From: Glaciimonas sp. | GTDB taxonomy: Bacteria > Pseudomonadota > Gammaproteobacteria > Burkholderiales > Burkholderiaceae_D | Reading direction: 5' to 3' | Length of the DNA stretch: 64,000 nt | Assembly (NCBI GenBank): GCA_012927585.1 | Contig: JABBOY010000003.1 | Location: forward strand, 248,001-312,000 | In this document: positions 16,060 through 27,661 of the stretch, piece by piece | Position numbering within the stretch: position 1 is the first letter of the stretch | Layout of the letters: every line of letters starts with the position of its first letter | Program-made: the position numbers and the translations under genes | Notes under the pieces: model-generated | The model's input: only the letters and a program-made list of their open reading frames with translations | Told to the model about the DNA's origin: nothing | Database searches by the model: none

Positions 16060-18195
16060 TTATTCGCCATCTGCTCCACGCTTGATTATCGTCGATTGCG
16101 CAGTTTGCTGCTCGGCACCCCTGATTGGAAATAAAAATGCCAGTGGCGCGGCACTGAAGCGCCGCCATACCATCCGCAACACCATGCGCCGCCTGCGCGC
16201 CGGAACGTTGCGCGCCCGCATTGCAAGAGCGAGAGCGCAACTGAACGCAACGCCCACATTCAGTACGCCGATGAGGCCGATACTCGCAACCGCCAGCCAG
16301 AACTGGCTCAACAGCACGGTGTGCCAGCCCAGACTCGTCACAACGGCTATCAAGGTGCCGGTCGACAGCGTAACGTGCCGCACATCCAGCGGCAGCCCGA
16401 AAAATTGCGCGAGTACCGGGGTCATCCCCAGCAGTACCCCGATAGCGAGATTGCCGGCTATACCGGCAACGTGTTTTTCCAGCCACAAGGCGCAACGTGC
16501 GGCACGCGCAGCACCCACAACATGCACCAAGCGACGCTGATAAGTCAGCGATTCGCGCAATCGACGCAACGCAAACCAGTTGTCGGCATAGCCTGCAGCC
16601 AAACTGGCCAGCCACAGCAGAACTCCGGTCAGCGCGGCATACAACGGGGTTGGGCCTAACGCGGACAAGGATTGCAGGCTGACCCGAGCTTTGTCCGGCG
16701 TCAGGATGGGGCCGCCGGAAAACAGTGCTACGCCGATCGATATCACGAGCATGGCAGGGATCACCGCCAGTAGATTGCCGAAGATGGCAGCCGATTGCGC
16801 CCGCAGCACCAAGACAATTTCCTGCGCCAGCGCACGCAAGCTATCAACGCTGTCGAGCTGGCCCATTTTAGCGGCCAGCACGGGAGCGGTAACGGCCGGC
16901 TGCTTGGCGGCAAGAACACCGCCCACGGCCTGGATCAGAATGAAGCTCAAGGCAAAATTCAGGGATGCGGCCGCGCCGGCAAAAAAACCCGCCAAGCCGA
17001 TGCCAGACAGCAAGAATTGGATGCAAACGGTAAACGCAAGCACCACGCCGCCGCGATGGGCGGCCCGCTGCATGGTGCGGTAAGCAGCTTTATCGCGCAC
17101 GGTATATTGCTCGCCGCATAGTTCGCCTCGATCTGCATTGCGCTCCACCATCTTTCGGGCCAGCAGGGAAAAACTGCGCTGGAACAGGCCGGACAAGGAT
17201 GAGCGCTGATGATGCGCATGAATCAGGTCCGCCAGCAACGCCTGCATCTGTGCGGCACCTTGCGCCGCCTCGGCCGCCGCCGAGCGCATCTCGATGAGAC
17301 GCGACATGCGCGCCAATTGCGCCCGCATGCGCTCGACACTATAGACCAGCCCGACCGAGACGCCGAATTCGTCCAGATGGGCATAAATCTTGTCGGTCTG
17401 GGCCTGGCAAACGGCAATCAGCATACGCACGCTGCGTGCTAACGCAAGGTCCTGCCGGTGCGCCATCAGGTAAGCTTCCAACTCGCGCCGCAGCGCCATG
17501 AACGGGGTTGCCGAGAGCGGCATCCGGGGCAAAATCCGATTACGGAAATCGGCACTGATGCCGGTGGCCACGACATCCGTTACCAGATAGGTCAGTGCCT
17601 CATCGATTTGTTGCGCATAGGTATGAGCGATGCCATCATCGCCGCACAATTTCCAGATCCGCGTCAATGTGGCCGCATCGAGCCCCGATAACCACAGGGC
17701 GTCGGCCGGGTCGGGAAACATGGCGGTAATCAGGTGCGACAGATCCATTTTGGTCGGCATCGCCGGCAGCAGCTTGGTTATCAGGTGCTCGTACAGTTCG
17801 CCGAAAAATGCCTGCCTGCCGGGCAAACCCGTGGCGCAAAAAAGCTCGGGGCCGGCGGCCTCGCGCAAACTCTTTTGCACCGTCAGTTGCACCAGGCGGC
17901 GCTCGTCGCGATGCGCATCCAGCCAGTCCAGCAAGTACAACAGGCGCTGATTTTTGACGTTGCGCCAGACCGCGTCGCCCTGCAGCGTCACTGTCGGCGC
18001 ATGCCGCAGCCATTCCGCCACATCCATCAGCCAGTTGGCGCGCATTAGCCAAGGCCCATCCGAATTGGCCCGATGCATCAGGGCTTCCACCCGACGCTGA
18101 TATTGGGACGGGTTTTGCGCCAGATCATCGGCGCCGTGGCGAAACCGGCGCCACATCACCCTGATTTTTAGTAATGTTACTCTCATATTTTTCAC
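16060..18195 (-). CDS. Gcr-type large membrane protein, usually named site-specific recombinase
   Basis: A 711-residue protein of the COG4389/Gcr family, named after a gonococcal 'recombinase'. The N-terminal 370 residues are soluble, helical and Arg-rich. The C-terminal part has at least six hydrophobic segments (for example VVLAFTVCIQFLLSGIGLAGFFAG, LLAVIPAMLVISIGVALF, LYAALTGVLLWLASLAAGY). No Tyr- or Ser-recombinase catalytic motif is visible, so a recombinase function is doubtful; a membrane role is more likely. It is a single gene divergent from moxR. Confidence 0.75.
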   Translation of the reverse strand: MKNMRVTLLKIRVMWRRFRHGADDLAQNPSQYQRRVEALMHRANSDGPWLMRANWLMDVAEWLRHAPTVTLQGDAVWRNVKNQRLLYLLDWLDAHRDERRLVQLTVQKSLREAAGPELFCATGLPGRQAFFGELYEHLITKLLPAMPTKMDLSHLITAMFPDPADALWLSGLDAATLTRIWKLCGDDGIAHTYAQQIDEALTYLVTDVVATGISADFRNRILPRMPLSATPFMALRRELEAYLMAHRQDLALARSVRMLIAVCQAQTDKIYAHLDEFGVSVGLVYSVERMRAQLARMSRLIEMRSAAAEAAQGAAQMQALLADLIHAHHQRSSLSGLFQRSFSLLARKMVERNADRGELCGEQYTVRDKAAYRTMQRAAHRGGVVLAFTVCIQFLLSGIGLAGFFAGAAASLNFALSFILIQAVGGVLAAKQPAVTAPVLAAKMGQLDSVDSLRALAQEIVLVLRAQSAAIFGNLLAVIPAMLVISIGVALFSGGPILTPDKARVSLQSLSALGPTPLYAALTGVLLWLASLAAGYADNWFALRRLRESLTYQRRLVHVVGAARAARCALWLEKHVAGIAGNLAIGVLLGMTPVLAQFFGLPLDVRHVTLSTGTLIAVVTSLGWHTVLLSQFWLAVASIGLIGVLNVGVAFSCALALAMRARNVPARRRRMVLRMVWRRFSAAPLAFLFPIRGAEQQTAQSTIIKRGADGE

Positions 18196-18352
18196 ATGCT
18201 TTTACTAGTTAATATTGCAATTAAATGCCGGCAAAAGCGATTCTTCATGCCGCGCACAATAGTGCAGTTTTATCGGATTTTTGCGGTCCTGGGCAGGCGC
18301 ATTCAATTCTCCTTTATACTCAAATTCAATTTCATTCAGATGACACAGGACT

Positions 18353-19207
18353 ATGCGACACGAAAACCGTTTCCAAGGTTCCCACAGCTATGTTGCCACC
18401 GACGACCTGAAACTGGCCGTCAATGCGGCCTTGACACTGCAACGCCCGCTGCTCATTAAAGGCGAACCGGGCACCGGAAAAACCATGCTGGCCGAAGAAG
18501 TAGCTAGCGCACTGGATATGCCCTTGTTGCAGTGGCACATTAAATCGACCACCAAAGCGCAGCAGGGATTATATGAATACGACGCGGTGTCGCGGCTACG
18601 CGACTCGCAACTGGGCGATGAGCGCGTGCGCGACATCCACAATTACATCGTCAAGGGCGTGCTATGGCAAGCCTTCACCGCCGACCGGCCGGTGGTGTTG
18701 CTGATTGACGAGATCGACAAGGCCGACATCGAATTCCCCAACGACCTGCTGCGCGAACTCGACCGCATGGAGTTTTACGTCTATGAGACGCGCGAAATGG
18801 TGCGTGCCATACACCGGCCGCTGGTGATCATCACTTCGAACAACGAAAAGGAATTGCCGGATGCCTTTTTGCGCCGCTGCTTCTTCCATTACATCAAGTT
18901 TCCCGACAAGGACACGATGGCCCAGATTATCGATGTGCATTTCCCGACATTGAAAAAAGATTTGCTGGCGCAAGCGCTGCAAACTTTTTATGAAGTGCGC
19001 GAAGTGCCGGGCCTGAAGAAAAAACCGTCCACCTCGGAATTGCTGGATTGGCTCAAGCTGCTGCTGGCTGAAGACATCCCGCCGCACGCGCTGCACAGCC
19101 AGGACGCCAAAACGATCGTGCCGCCATTGCATGGCGCATTGCTCAAAAACGAGCAAGACGTGCATTTATTCGAACGCTTAGTCTACATGTCGCGCGCCAA
19201 TCGGTAA
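18353..19207 (+). CDS. MoxR-family AAA+ ATPase
   Basis: A 284-residue AAA+ chaperone-type ATPase. Walker A is GEPGTGKT (about residue 39), Walker B is VVLLIDEIDKAD, sensor 1 is VIITSNNEKELPDAFLRRC. MoxR proteins mature or activate metalloproteins or complexes together with a VWA partner, and such a partner is encoded next (19390). The 182-bp gap between them carries a repeat element, which is unusual because MoxR-VWA pairs normally overlap or sit close. The client protein is unknown. Confidence 0.92.
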   Translation: MRHENRFQGSHSYVATDDLKLAVNAALTLQRPLLIKGEPGTGKTMLAEEVASALDMPLLQWHIKSTTKAQQGLYEYDAVSRLRDSQLGDERVRDIHNYIVKGVLWQAFTADRPVVLLIDEIDKADIEFPNDLLRELDRMEFYVYETREMVRAIHRPLVIITSNNEKELPDAFLRRCFFHYIKFPDKDTMAQIIDVHFPTLKKDLLAQALQTFYEVREVPGLKKKPSTSELLDWLKLLLAEDIPPHALHSQDAKTIVPPLHGALLKNEQDVHLFERLVYMSRANR

Positions 19208-19217
19208 TAAAATAAAT

Positions 19218-19291
19218 GGGAGTATCCATATAAATGGCATAGTTACCGCATTATTTACATGCGGTAACTAAAAATACATCAAGTAGTATAC
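19218..19291 (+). repeat. Intergenic repeat family copy 2
   Basis: GGGAGTAT (19218-19225), 18 bases, CCGCAT, then a good central hairpin GTTACCGCAT / ATGCGGTAAC and the tail TAAAAATACATCAAG. It is the clearest member with both hairpin arms. It sits 10 bases after the moxR stop, upstream of the VWA gene. Confidence 0.75.
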
Positions 19292-19389
19292 TTGATTCCG
19301 ACAGACATGCCGATTCCGCTCACAGGTACGCACGCAACGCTGCAGTCAGGCGTGGCGCAAACCCGGGCGCTGCGGTTTTTAGGATTATT

Positions 19390-20571
19390 GTGCTGATTGA
19401 TTTTTTCTTTACCCTGAAAGACGCCAAAATCCCGGTCTCAATCAAGGAATTCCTGCTGTTGCTGGAAGCGCTGCAAAAAGGCGTAATCGGCACTTCACTG
19501 GACGACTTCTATTATCTGGCGCGCACCCTACTAGTCAAGGATGAAGCGCATTACGACAAATTCGATCAAGCTTTTGGGCTGTACTTCAAAGGCATCCACA
19601 CAATTTTCGAGAAAAATGCCGACATCCCGCTGGATTGGTTGATGAAGCGCATGGAGCGCGAATTAACGCCGGAGCAAAAGGCTGCAATCGAAAAATTCGG
19701 CTACGACAAGCTGATGGATCGGCTGAAAGATTTGCTCAACGAGCAAAAGGAGCGCCACCAAGGCGGCAGCAAATGGATTGGCACCGGCGGCACTTCGCCA
19801 TTTGGTCACGGCGGCACCAACCCGGAAGGCATCCGCATCGGCGGCGATGGTGAGAAAGGCGGCCGCAATCGCAGCGCGGTCAAAGTGTGGGAAGCGCGCG
19901 CGTATCGCGATTACGACGGCGAGCGCGAGCTCGGCACCCGCAACATCAAGGTCGCGCTGCGGCGGCTACGCAAATTCGCCCGCCAAGGCGCCGAGGAAGA
20001 ACTGGCGCTGGACGCCACCATTCACGCCACCGCCAACAACGCCGGCTTTCTTGACATACGGATGCAGCCGGAACGCAAAAACAATATCAAGGTGCTAATG
20101 CTGCTGGACGTGGGCGGCACTATGGACGACCATATTGCGCGCACTGAAGAACTGTTTTCGGCGGCCAAAACCGAATTCAAGAACATGGAATTCTTTTATT
20201 TCCATAACTGCGTCTACGATTATTTATGGAAAAACAACCATCGCCGTCATGCAGAACGCTTCCCGAGCTGGGATATTTTGCGCAAATACCCGGCTGACAC
20301 CAAGCTGATTTTTGTCGGCGACGCCACCATGAGCCCGTATGAAATCCTGCAACCGGGCGGCTCGGTCGAATACAATAACGTCGAAGCCGGGGCCACCTGG
20401 CTGCAGCGCTTCACCCAGGCCTTCCCGAAATTCATCTGGCTCAACCCGGAACCGGAAGGTTTATGGCAATACCGCCAATCGGTCGCCATCATGCAGCAGT
20501 TGATGAGCAACCGTATGTTCGGGCTCACCATCGACGGCCTGGAACGCGGAATGCGCCTTTTAAGCAAGTGA
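19390..20571 (+). CDS. VWA-domain protein, CoxE-like partner of MoxR
   Basis: A 393-residue cytosolic protein with an N-terminal helical region (residues 1-120), a Gly-rich linker (GGTSPFGHGGTNPEGIRIGGDGEKGG) and a C-terminal von Willebrand A domain. The MIDAS loop reads LDVGGTMDDH, with Gly and Thr where classical VWA domains have DxSxS, so metal binding may differ. The GTG start at 19390 gives MLIDFFFTLKDAKIPVS. It is expected to act with the upstream MoxR ATPase in assembling or activating an unidentified complex. Confidence 0.85.
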   Translation: MLIDFFFTLKDAKIPVSIKEFLLLLEALQKGVIGTSLDDFYYLARTLLVKDEAHYDKFDQAFGLYFKGIHTIFEKNADIPLDWLMKRMERELTPEQKAAIEKFGYDKLMDRLKDLLNEQKERHQGGSKWIGTGGTSPFGHGGTNPEGIRIGGDGEKGGRNRSAVKVWEARAYRDYDGERELGTRNIKVALRRLRKFARQGAEEELALDATIHATANNAGFLDIRMQPERKNNIKVLMLLDVGGTMDDHIARTEELFSAAKTEFKNMEFFYFHNCVYDYLWKNNHRRHAERFPSWDILRKYPADTKLIFVGDATMSPYEILQPGGSVEYNNVEAGATWLQRFTQAFPKFIWLNPEPEGLWQYRQSVAIMQQLMSNRMFGLTIDGLERGMRLLSK

Positions 20572-20612
20572 GCCGCGTAGAATCCCGATTCATAATCGAT
20601 AACGATGCAGCC

Positions 20613-20674
20613 GTAGGGCGGGTGCAACCCGCGCAGTTTGATCAAACGAAAAGTGCGGGTTGCACCCGCCCTAC
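20613..20674. repeat. REP-like palindrome 1 (GTAGGGCGGGTGCAACCCGC)
   Basis: Perfect 20-bp inverted repeat (20613-20632 with 20655-20674) around a 22-base loop, in the gap before parE. It starts with GTAG, the tetranucleotide typical of REP elements recognised by REP-associated tyrosine transposases (RAYTs). No RAYT gene is in the window. Confidence 0.75.
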
Positions 20675-20721
20675 GTTCCTGCAACACACTCTTTCAGTCT
20701 TTAAAAAGTATCGCCCACAGT

Positions 20722-22713
20722 ATGGCCACCAAACAATCCGAATATAACGAATCCTCCATCCGCGTCCTGAAGGGCCTGGAACCTGTCAAGCAGCGTCCCG
20801 GCATGTACACCCGCACTGAAAACCCGATGCACATCGTGCAGGAAGTCATCGACAATGCTTCCGATGAAGCACTGGGCGGCTTTAGCAAGACGATTCTGGT
20901 CACCATCAATGCCGATAGCAGCGTCAGCGTGGAAGACGATGGACGCGGCATTCCGGTCGGCCTGCATCCTGAAGAAAACGTGCCGACAGTCGAAATCGTA
21001 TTCAGCCGGCTGCACGCGGGCGGCAAATTCGACAAGGGCAGCGGCGGTGCGTATGCATTCTCGGGCGGCTTGCACGGGGTCGGCGTATCGGTCACCAACG
21101 CCTTATCTTCCCGGCTGGAAATCACAGTCTGGCGCAAGGACGATCACGGCAACGGCGTGCATCAAATGGCGTTTGCCGACGGCGATGTAATCGAACCGCT
21201 GACATCGCGCCCGGCTTTTCGGGAAGGAAAAAAATCCGGCACCCGCGTTACCGTCTGGCCCAATCCCAAGTATTTCGATTCTCCCAATATCGCGCCGGCC
21301 GACTTGCAACGTCTGCTGCGCTCAAAAGCGGTGCTGCTGCCGGGCGTCAAGGTCACGCTGGACAATGCCAAAACCGGCGACAGTCAAACCTGGCAATACG
21401 ATCAAGGCTTGCGCGGCTACCTGATGGAATCGCTGGCGCAGACTTCCAGCGGCGAAACCCTGATCCCGCTGTTCGAAGATGCGCAACATGCGAGCAGCGA
21501 TACCGACGGTTTTGCAGAGGGCGAAGGCGCGAGCTGGGTAGTGGCCTGGACCGAAGACGGCGGCGTGGTGCGCGAATCGTATGTCAACCTGATCCCGACG
21601 CCGGCCGGCGGCACCCACGAATCGGGCTTGCGTGAAGGGCTGTATGGCGCGGTGAAAAGCTTCGTCGACATGCATTCGCTACTGCCGAAAGGCGTCAAAT
21701 TGTTGCCGGAAGACGTGTTCGCCCGGGTTTCCTTTGTGCTCTCGGCCAAGGTGCTCGATCCGCAATTTCAGGGCCAGATCAAGGAAAGATTGAATTCGCG
21801 CGATGCAGTCAAGCTGGTGTCGAGTTTCACCAAACCGGCGCTGGAGTTGTGGCTCAATCATCACGTCGAATACGGCAAAAAACTGGCGGAACTGGTGATC
21901 AAGCAGGCGCAATCGCGGCTGCGCTCGGCCCAAAAGGTCGAGAAGAAAAAATCCTCCGGCGTAGCAGTGCTGCCGGGTAAATTGACCGATTGCGAATCCA
22001 CCGACATTGCGCGCAATGAAATTTTCCTGGTTGAAGGCGATTCCGCCGGCGGCTCGGCCAAGATGGGGCGCGACAAGGAATTCCAGGCGATTCTGCCCTT
22101 GCGCGGCAAGGTCTTGAACGCCTGGGAAACCGAGCGCGACCGCCTGTTTGCGAACAACGAAATTCACGATATTGCAGTGGCGATCGGCGTCGATCCGCAT
22201 GGCAGAAACGATGCGATCGATTTCAGCAGCCTGCGCTACGGCAAGATCTGCATCCTATCCGATGCCGACGTGGATGGCTCGCACATTCAGGTGCTGTTGC
22301 TGACGCTGTTTTTCCGCCACTTTCCGCAACTGATCGACCGCGGCCACATCTGCGTGGCGCGCCCGCCCCTGTTCCGAATCGATGCACCGGCGCGCGGCAA
22401 GAAGCCGGCGCAAAAAATCTATGCGCTCGACGACGGCGAGCTGACCGCGATTGAAGACAAGCTGCGCAAGGAAGGCATCAAGGACGGTGCCTGGACCATT
22501 GCGCGCTTCAAGGGTCTGGGTGAAATGAATGCCGAACAATTATGGGAAACCACGATGAACCCCGACACCCGCCGCCTGTTGCCGATCACGCTCGGCGCGC
22601 TGGACGTGGCGGACTCTGAAGCGCGCTTCCACATGCTGATGGGCAAAGGCGAAGCCGCGTCGCGCCGCGCCTGGATCGAAGAGCACGGCAACGAAGCCGA
22701 AGCCGATATCTAA
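20722..22713 (+). CDS. parE: DNA topoisomerase IV subunit B
   Basis: ATPase subunit of topoisomerase IV, which decatenates daughter chromosomes; 663 residues from MATKQSEYNESSIRVLKGLEPVKQRPGMY. GHKL ATPase motifs are EVIDNASDEA, DDGRGIPVG and GGLHGVGVSVTNALS. The TOPRIM part carries FLVEGDSAGGSAKMGRD and ILSDADVDGSHI. The order parE then parC with REP palindromes in the gaps separates it from gyrB. The start at 20722 gives the family N-terminus. Confidence 0.95.
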   Translation: MATKQSEYNESSIRVLKGLEPVKQRPGMYTRTENPMHIVQEVIDNASDEALGGFSKTILVTINADSSVSVEDDGRGIPVGLHPEENVPTVEIVFSRLHAGGKFDKGSGGAYAFSGGLHGVGVSVTNALSSRLEITVWRKDDHGNGVHQMAFADGDVIEPLTSRPAFREGKKSGTRVTVWPNPKYFDSPNIAPADLQRLLRSKAVLLPGVKVTLDNAKTGDSQTWQYDQGLRGYLMESLAQTSSGETLIPLFEDAQHASSDTDGFAEGEGASWVVAWTEDGGVVRESYVNLIPTPAGGTHESGLREGLYGAVKSFVDMHSLLPKGVKLLPEDVFARVSFVLSAKVLDPQFQGQIKERLNSRDAVKLVSSFTKPALELWLNHHVEYGKKLAELVIKQAQSRLRSAQKVEKKKSSGVAVLPGKLTDCESTDIARNEIFLVEGDSAGGSAKMGRDKEFQAILPLRGKVLNAWETERDRLFANNEIHDIAVAIGVDPHGRNDAIDFSSLRYGKICILSDADVDGSHIQVLLLTLFFRHFPQLIDRGHICVARPPLFRIDAPARGKKPAQKIYALDDGELTAIEDKLRKEGIKDGAWTIARFKGLGEMNAEQLWETTMNPDTRRLLPITLGALDVADSEARFHMLMGKGEAASRRAWIEEHGNEAEADI

Positions 22714-22776
22714 CTGATGTAATGCCTTGTCCACGAAAGACACGAAAATCACGAAAAAAGCAAAAACACGGCTTTT

Positions 22777-22859
22777 GTAGGTCGGGTTAGCGGCTTCATC
22801 GCGTAACCCGACATTTGCGGCAGAGAATGTCGGGTTACGCTATCGCTAACCCGACCTAC
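22777..22859. repeat. Nested REP-like palindrome 2 between parE and parC
   Basis: The outer pair is GTAGGTCGGGTTAGCG (22777-22792) with CGCTAACCCGACCTAC (22844-22859). The inner pair is GCGTAACCCGACATT with AATGTCGGGTTACGC. A further pair outside, TGTCCACGAAA (22728-22738) with TTTTCGTGGACA (22875-22886), encloses the whole gap. It is probably two REPs in a BIME-like head-to-head unit. Confidence 0.75.
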
Positions 22860-22913
22860 GATACCTTTTTGTGTTTTTCGTGGACAGTAATCAGCATCTC
22901 ATATGAAAAAACC

Positions 22914-25220
<2,307 letters not shown>

Positions 25221-25523
25221 TCCTGGAAAAGGCAACGCAGTTACATGCGGAAGCAGTTTTTTGGTGATATTCTGCCCATAATCACGTCTTTCCCAGGTTG
25301 AGGCAGCAGCGCCGTAGGTGCGAATTTATTCGCACTTTTAACTATTCCAAGAGAGCTAATGCGAATAAATTCGCACCTACAAGCGAATGGCATCCCGATC
25401 GGGATGGTTGCCGATATTTTTACCGACCACAGTCAGCACGCAAGGGGCAGCCATCGCCTTCAAGTGGGGGAAAGAACCATTCCACTGTGCAGTCGGATTA
25501 CATGCACTTCCGCACCCCCAATC
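25221..25523. other. Intergenic region between convergent parC and MCP genes
   Basis: About 300 bases containing REP-like palindrome 3 (25314-25380). Nothing else with clear coding or structural signal was found, and no T-tailed terminator was seen for either flanking gene. Confidence 0.5.
25314..25380. repeat. REP-like palindrome 3 (GTAGGTGCGAATTTATTCGCA)
   Basis: A 21-bp perfect inverted repeat (25314-25334 with 25360-25380) and 25-base loop. Its arms also begin GTAGG and end CCTAC, but the body is AT-rich, unlike palindromes 1 and 2. It lies between convergent genes, the usual REP position. Confidence 0.75.
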
Positions 25524-27230
25524 TTAAAACTCTTCCCATTCGTCATTCTTGTCTGCTGGCGTATTGACGATTTTTTTTGTCCGCAGCGAATTGTTGGCAG
25601 ACGGCGGTGCAAGGGTCTTCCGGTTGCGTATTGCGAGGCTGGCCTTGGCAGCAGGCTTGGCAACCGGCCTTAGCGCCAACGCATGGATTTGGTTGAGTTT
25701 AAAGATACCGACGACCTGGGATAGATGGACTGCCTGATCCTGTAGCGACCCGGCGGCAGCGGCAGCTTCTTCCACCAATGCCGCATTTTGTTGGGTAACC
25801 TGATCCATCTGACTGATGGCTTGATTGATTTGCCCGATGCCGGATGTCTGTTCCTGGCTGGCGGCACTGATCTCGCTCATGATATCGGCAACCCGTTTGA
25901 CGCGCTCCATAATCTCGCTCATGGTAGCCCCGGCCTGATCGACCAGTCTGGTACCGGCATCCACTTTTTCCACCGAGTCGCCAATCAGTGTCTTGATTTC
26001 CTTGGCGGCCGCGGCGGAGCGTTGCGCCAGGTTGCGCACTTCTGTTGCGACCACCGCAAAGCCCCGACCTTGCTCGCCGGCGCGGGCCGCTTCCACTGCC
26101 GCGTTCAGGGCCAAAATGTTGGTCTGGAACGCGATACCGTCGATGACGCCGATGATGTCGACGATCTTGCGCGACGAAGTATTGATCGAACCCATAGTGT
26201 CGACTACTTGCGCCACTACCGCACCACCCTTGACGGCCACATTCGATGCGGATGTGGCCAACTGGTTGGCCTGGCGCGCGTTGTCGGCATTCTGCTGCAC
26301 GGTACTGGTCAATTCTTCCATCGCAGAAGCCGTTTCTTCAAGCGAACTGGCTTGCTGTTCGGTGCGCGAAGACAAATCGAGATTACCGGCAGCGATCTGG
26401 TTGGATGCGGTGGCGATGATATCGGTGCCGGTGCGCACGTCGCCGGCGATCTGGACCAGGCTATCGTTCATGTCCTTCAAGGCTTGCATCAACTGGCCGG
26501 TTTCATCGTTGGAGCGGGATTCAATCTGCTGCGTCAAATCGCCGGCGGCAACGCCACGCGCGATTTCTACTGCGGCCTGCAACGGCAGTGAAATGGCGCG
26601 TACCAGCCAAATACCGACTATCGCCGCCATCAATAAGCCAAGCAGAACGCCGGCGATGCAGCTCATGAATACCCAATGATAGATGGTTTGCGATTGTTCA
26701 AACTTTTTTTGACCTACATCCAGCTGCTGTTTGATGAGCGCGTTGAGGTCGCTTTCAACCGGAATGAACAATTGCATGATCGGCCCATGCAGAATTTCGG
26801 TTGCCAGCGGGGCATTCCCTGCCCGCAGCGCGGCGACTGCCGGCAACAAGCCCTCGGTAACGTATTTTTTGTGACTTTCTACAAATTGATTGGCAACTTT
26901 TTTATCTTCCACGCTACCGACGTGTGCCAGGTATTCGCTCCACACTTGGTCGGCCATTCGTATCCTGGTATCCACCTCATCCATTTGCTTGCCCAGCGCG
27001 GCGGTTTCCATCGTTACGGCCCTGGCAATAACCAGCTGGTTGGAGTCAATCAATCGAATCACCTTATCAAGCTGTCCGGTGGAAACCAGTTGATCGGCAT
27101 ACAGCGACTTCATTGCATCGTTGGCAAAACCAAGGCTGCCGATGCCAATCACGGCGCCAACAATTAATTGCAATGACAAAAAGGTAATTACGAAAATCAA
27201 GCGCGATTTGATGGTGAGATTCTTTAGCAT
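25524..27230 (-). CDS. Methyl-accepting chemotaxis protein
   Basis: Transmembrane chemoreceptor, 568 residues. TM1 is near residues 11-32, a periplasmic four-helix-bundle sensor runs to about 185, and TM2 is about 188-210 (VFMSCIAGVLLGLLMAAIVGIW). HAMP follows, then the signalling tip VIDGIAFQTNILALNAAVEAARAGEQGRGFAVV. The C-terminus ends NDEWEEF, resembling the CheR/CheB tether pentapeptide of high-abundance receptors (NWETF in Tar). The ligand is unknown. No che genes are nearby. Confidence 0.95.
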   Translation of the reverse strand: MLKNLTIKSRLIFVITFLSLQLIVGAVIGIGSLGFANDAMKSLYADQLVSTGQLDKVIRLIDSNQLVIARAVTMETAALGKQMDEVDTRIRMADQVWSEYLAHVGSVEDKKVANQFVESHKKYVTEGLLPAVAALRAGNAPLATEILHGPIMQLFIPVESDLNALIKQQLDVGQKKFEQSQTIYHWVFMSCIAGVLLGLLMAAIVGIWLVRAISLPLQAAVEIARGVAAGDLTQQIESRSNDETGQLMQALKDMNDSLVQIAGDVRTGTDIIATASNQIAAGNLDLSSRTEQQASSLEETASAMEELTSTVQQNADNARQANQLATSASNVAVKGGAVVAQVVDTMGSINTSSRKIVDIIGVIDGIAFQTNILALNAAVEAARAGEQGRGFAVVATEVRNLAQRSAAAAKEIKTLIGDSVEKVDAGTRLVDQAGATMSEIMERVKRVADIMSEISAASQEQTSGIGQINQAISQMDQVTQQNAALVEEAAAAAGSLQDQAVHLSQVVGIFKLNQIHALALRPVAKPAAKASLAIRNRKTLAPPSANNSLRTKKIVNTPADKNDEWEEF

Positions 27231-27502
27231 GTATGCATCCTAGATATTGACGAGCACCGACCAGGTGCAAAATTACGATACAGATTTTAACAACCGGCAG
27301 ACTGTTTTCAGTACTATTTTGTTCTTTTTCGATCAGGGCAGCAATATTGAAAATGCTCACCGCTTGGCGTCAACCATCCGACTATTGTTGCCGTACATTA
27401 ACTATGCATCAAGGGTCTTTCAGTGTCACTTTTTATTTCCAGGAGAGAACGCATGCGCACCGGAAATGCCCATTAAAATTATGCTTGATTCAGATTAAGT
27501 AT

Positions 27503-27573
27503 GGGAGTATGCATAAAAACACCATAGTTTACGCATTACATTAATAAAATATTAATAATACATATGTAGGTAT
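27503..27573 (+). repeat. Intergenic repeat family copy 3
   Basis: GGGAGTAT (27503-27510), 18 bases, then ACGCAT in place of CCGCAT, and the tail TTAATAATACATATGTAGG. The segment AACACCAT is shared with copy 1. It lies between the MCP start and the aminotransferase end. The right hairpin arm is not conserved. Confidence 0.65.
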
Positions 27574-27579
27574 AAAGTA

Positions 27580-27647
27580 AATGGGCCTACCGCACATTGT
27601 TTAACGTGCGGTAGGCCCATTGGATGACGCCAGTTGGTGCCTGGCGT
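27580..27647 (-). terminator. Tandem hairpins downstream of the aminotransferase gene
   Basis: A perfect 16-bp inverted repeat AATGGGCCTACCGCAC (27580-27595) with its complement (27606-27621) around a 10-base loop. A second hairpin ACGCCAG / CTGGCGT (27627-27633, 27641-27647) lies closer to the gene. On the minus strand only a weak T-rich tract follows. It probably ends the transcript coming from 27662. Confidence 0.6.
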
Positions 27648-27661
27648 GACAGTCTTGCTGT

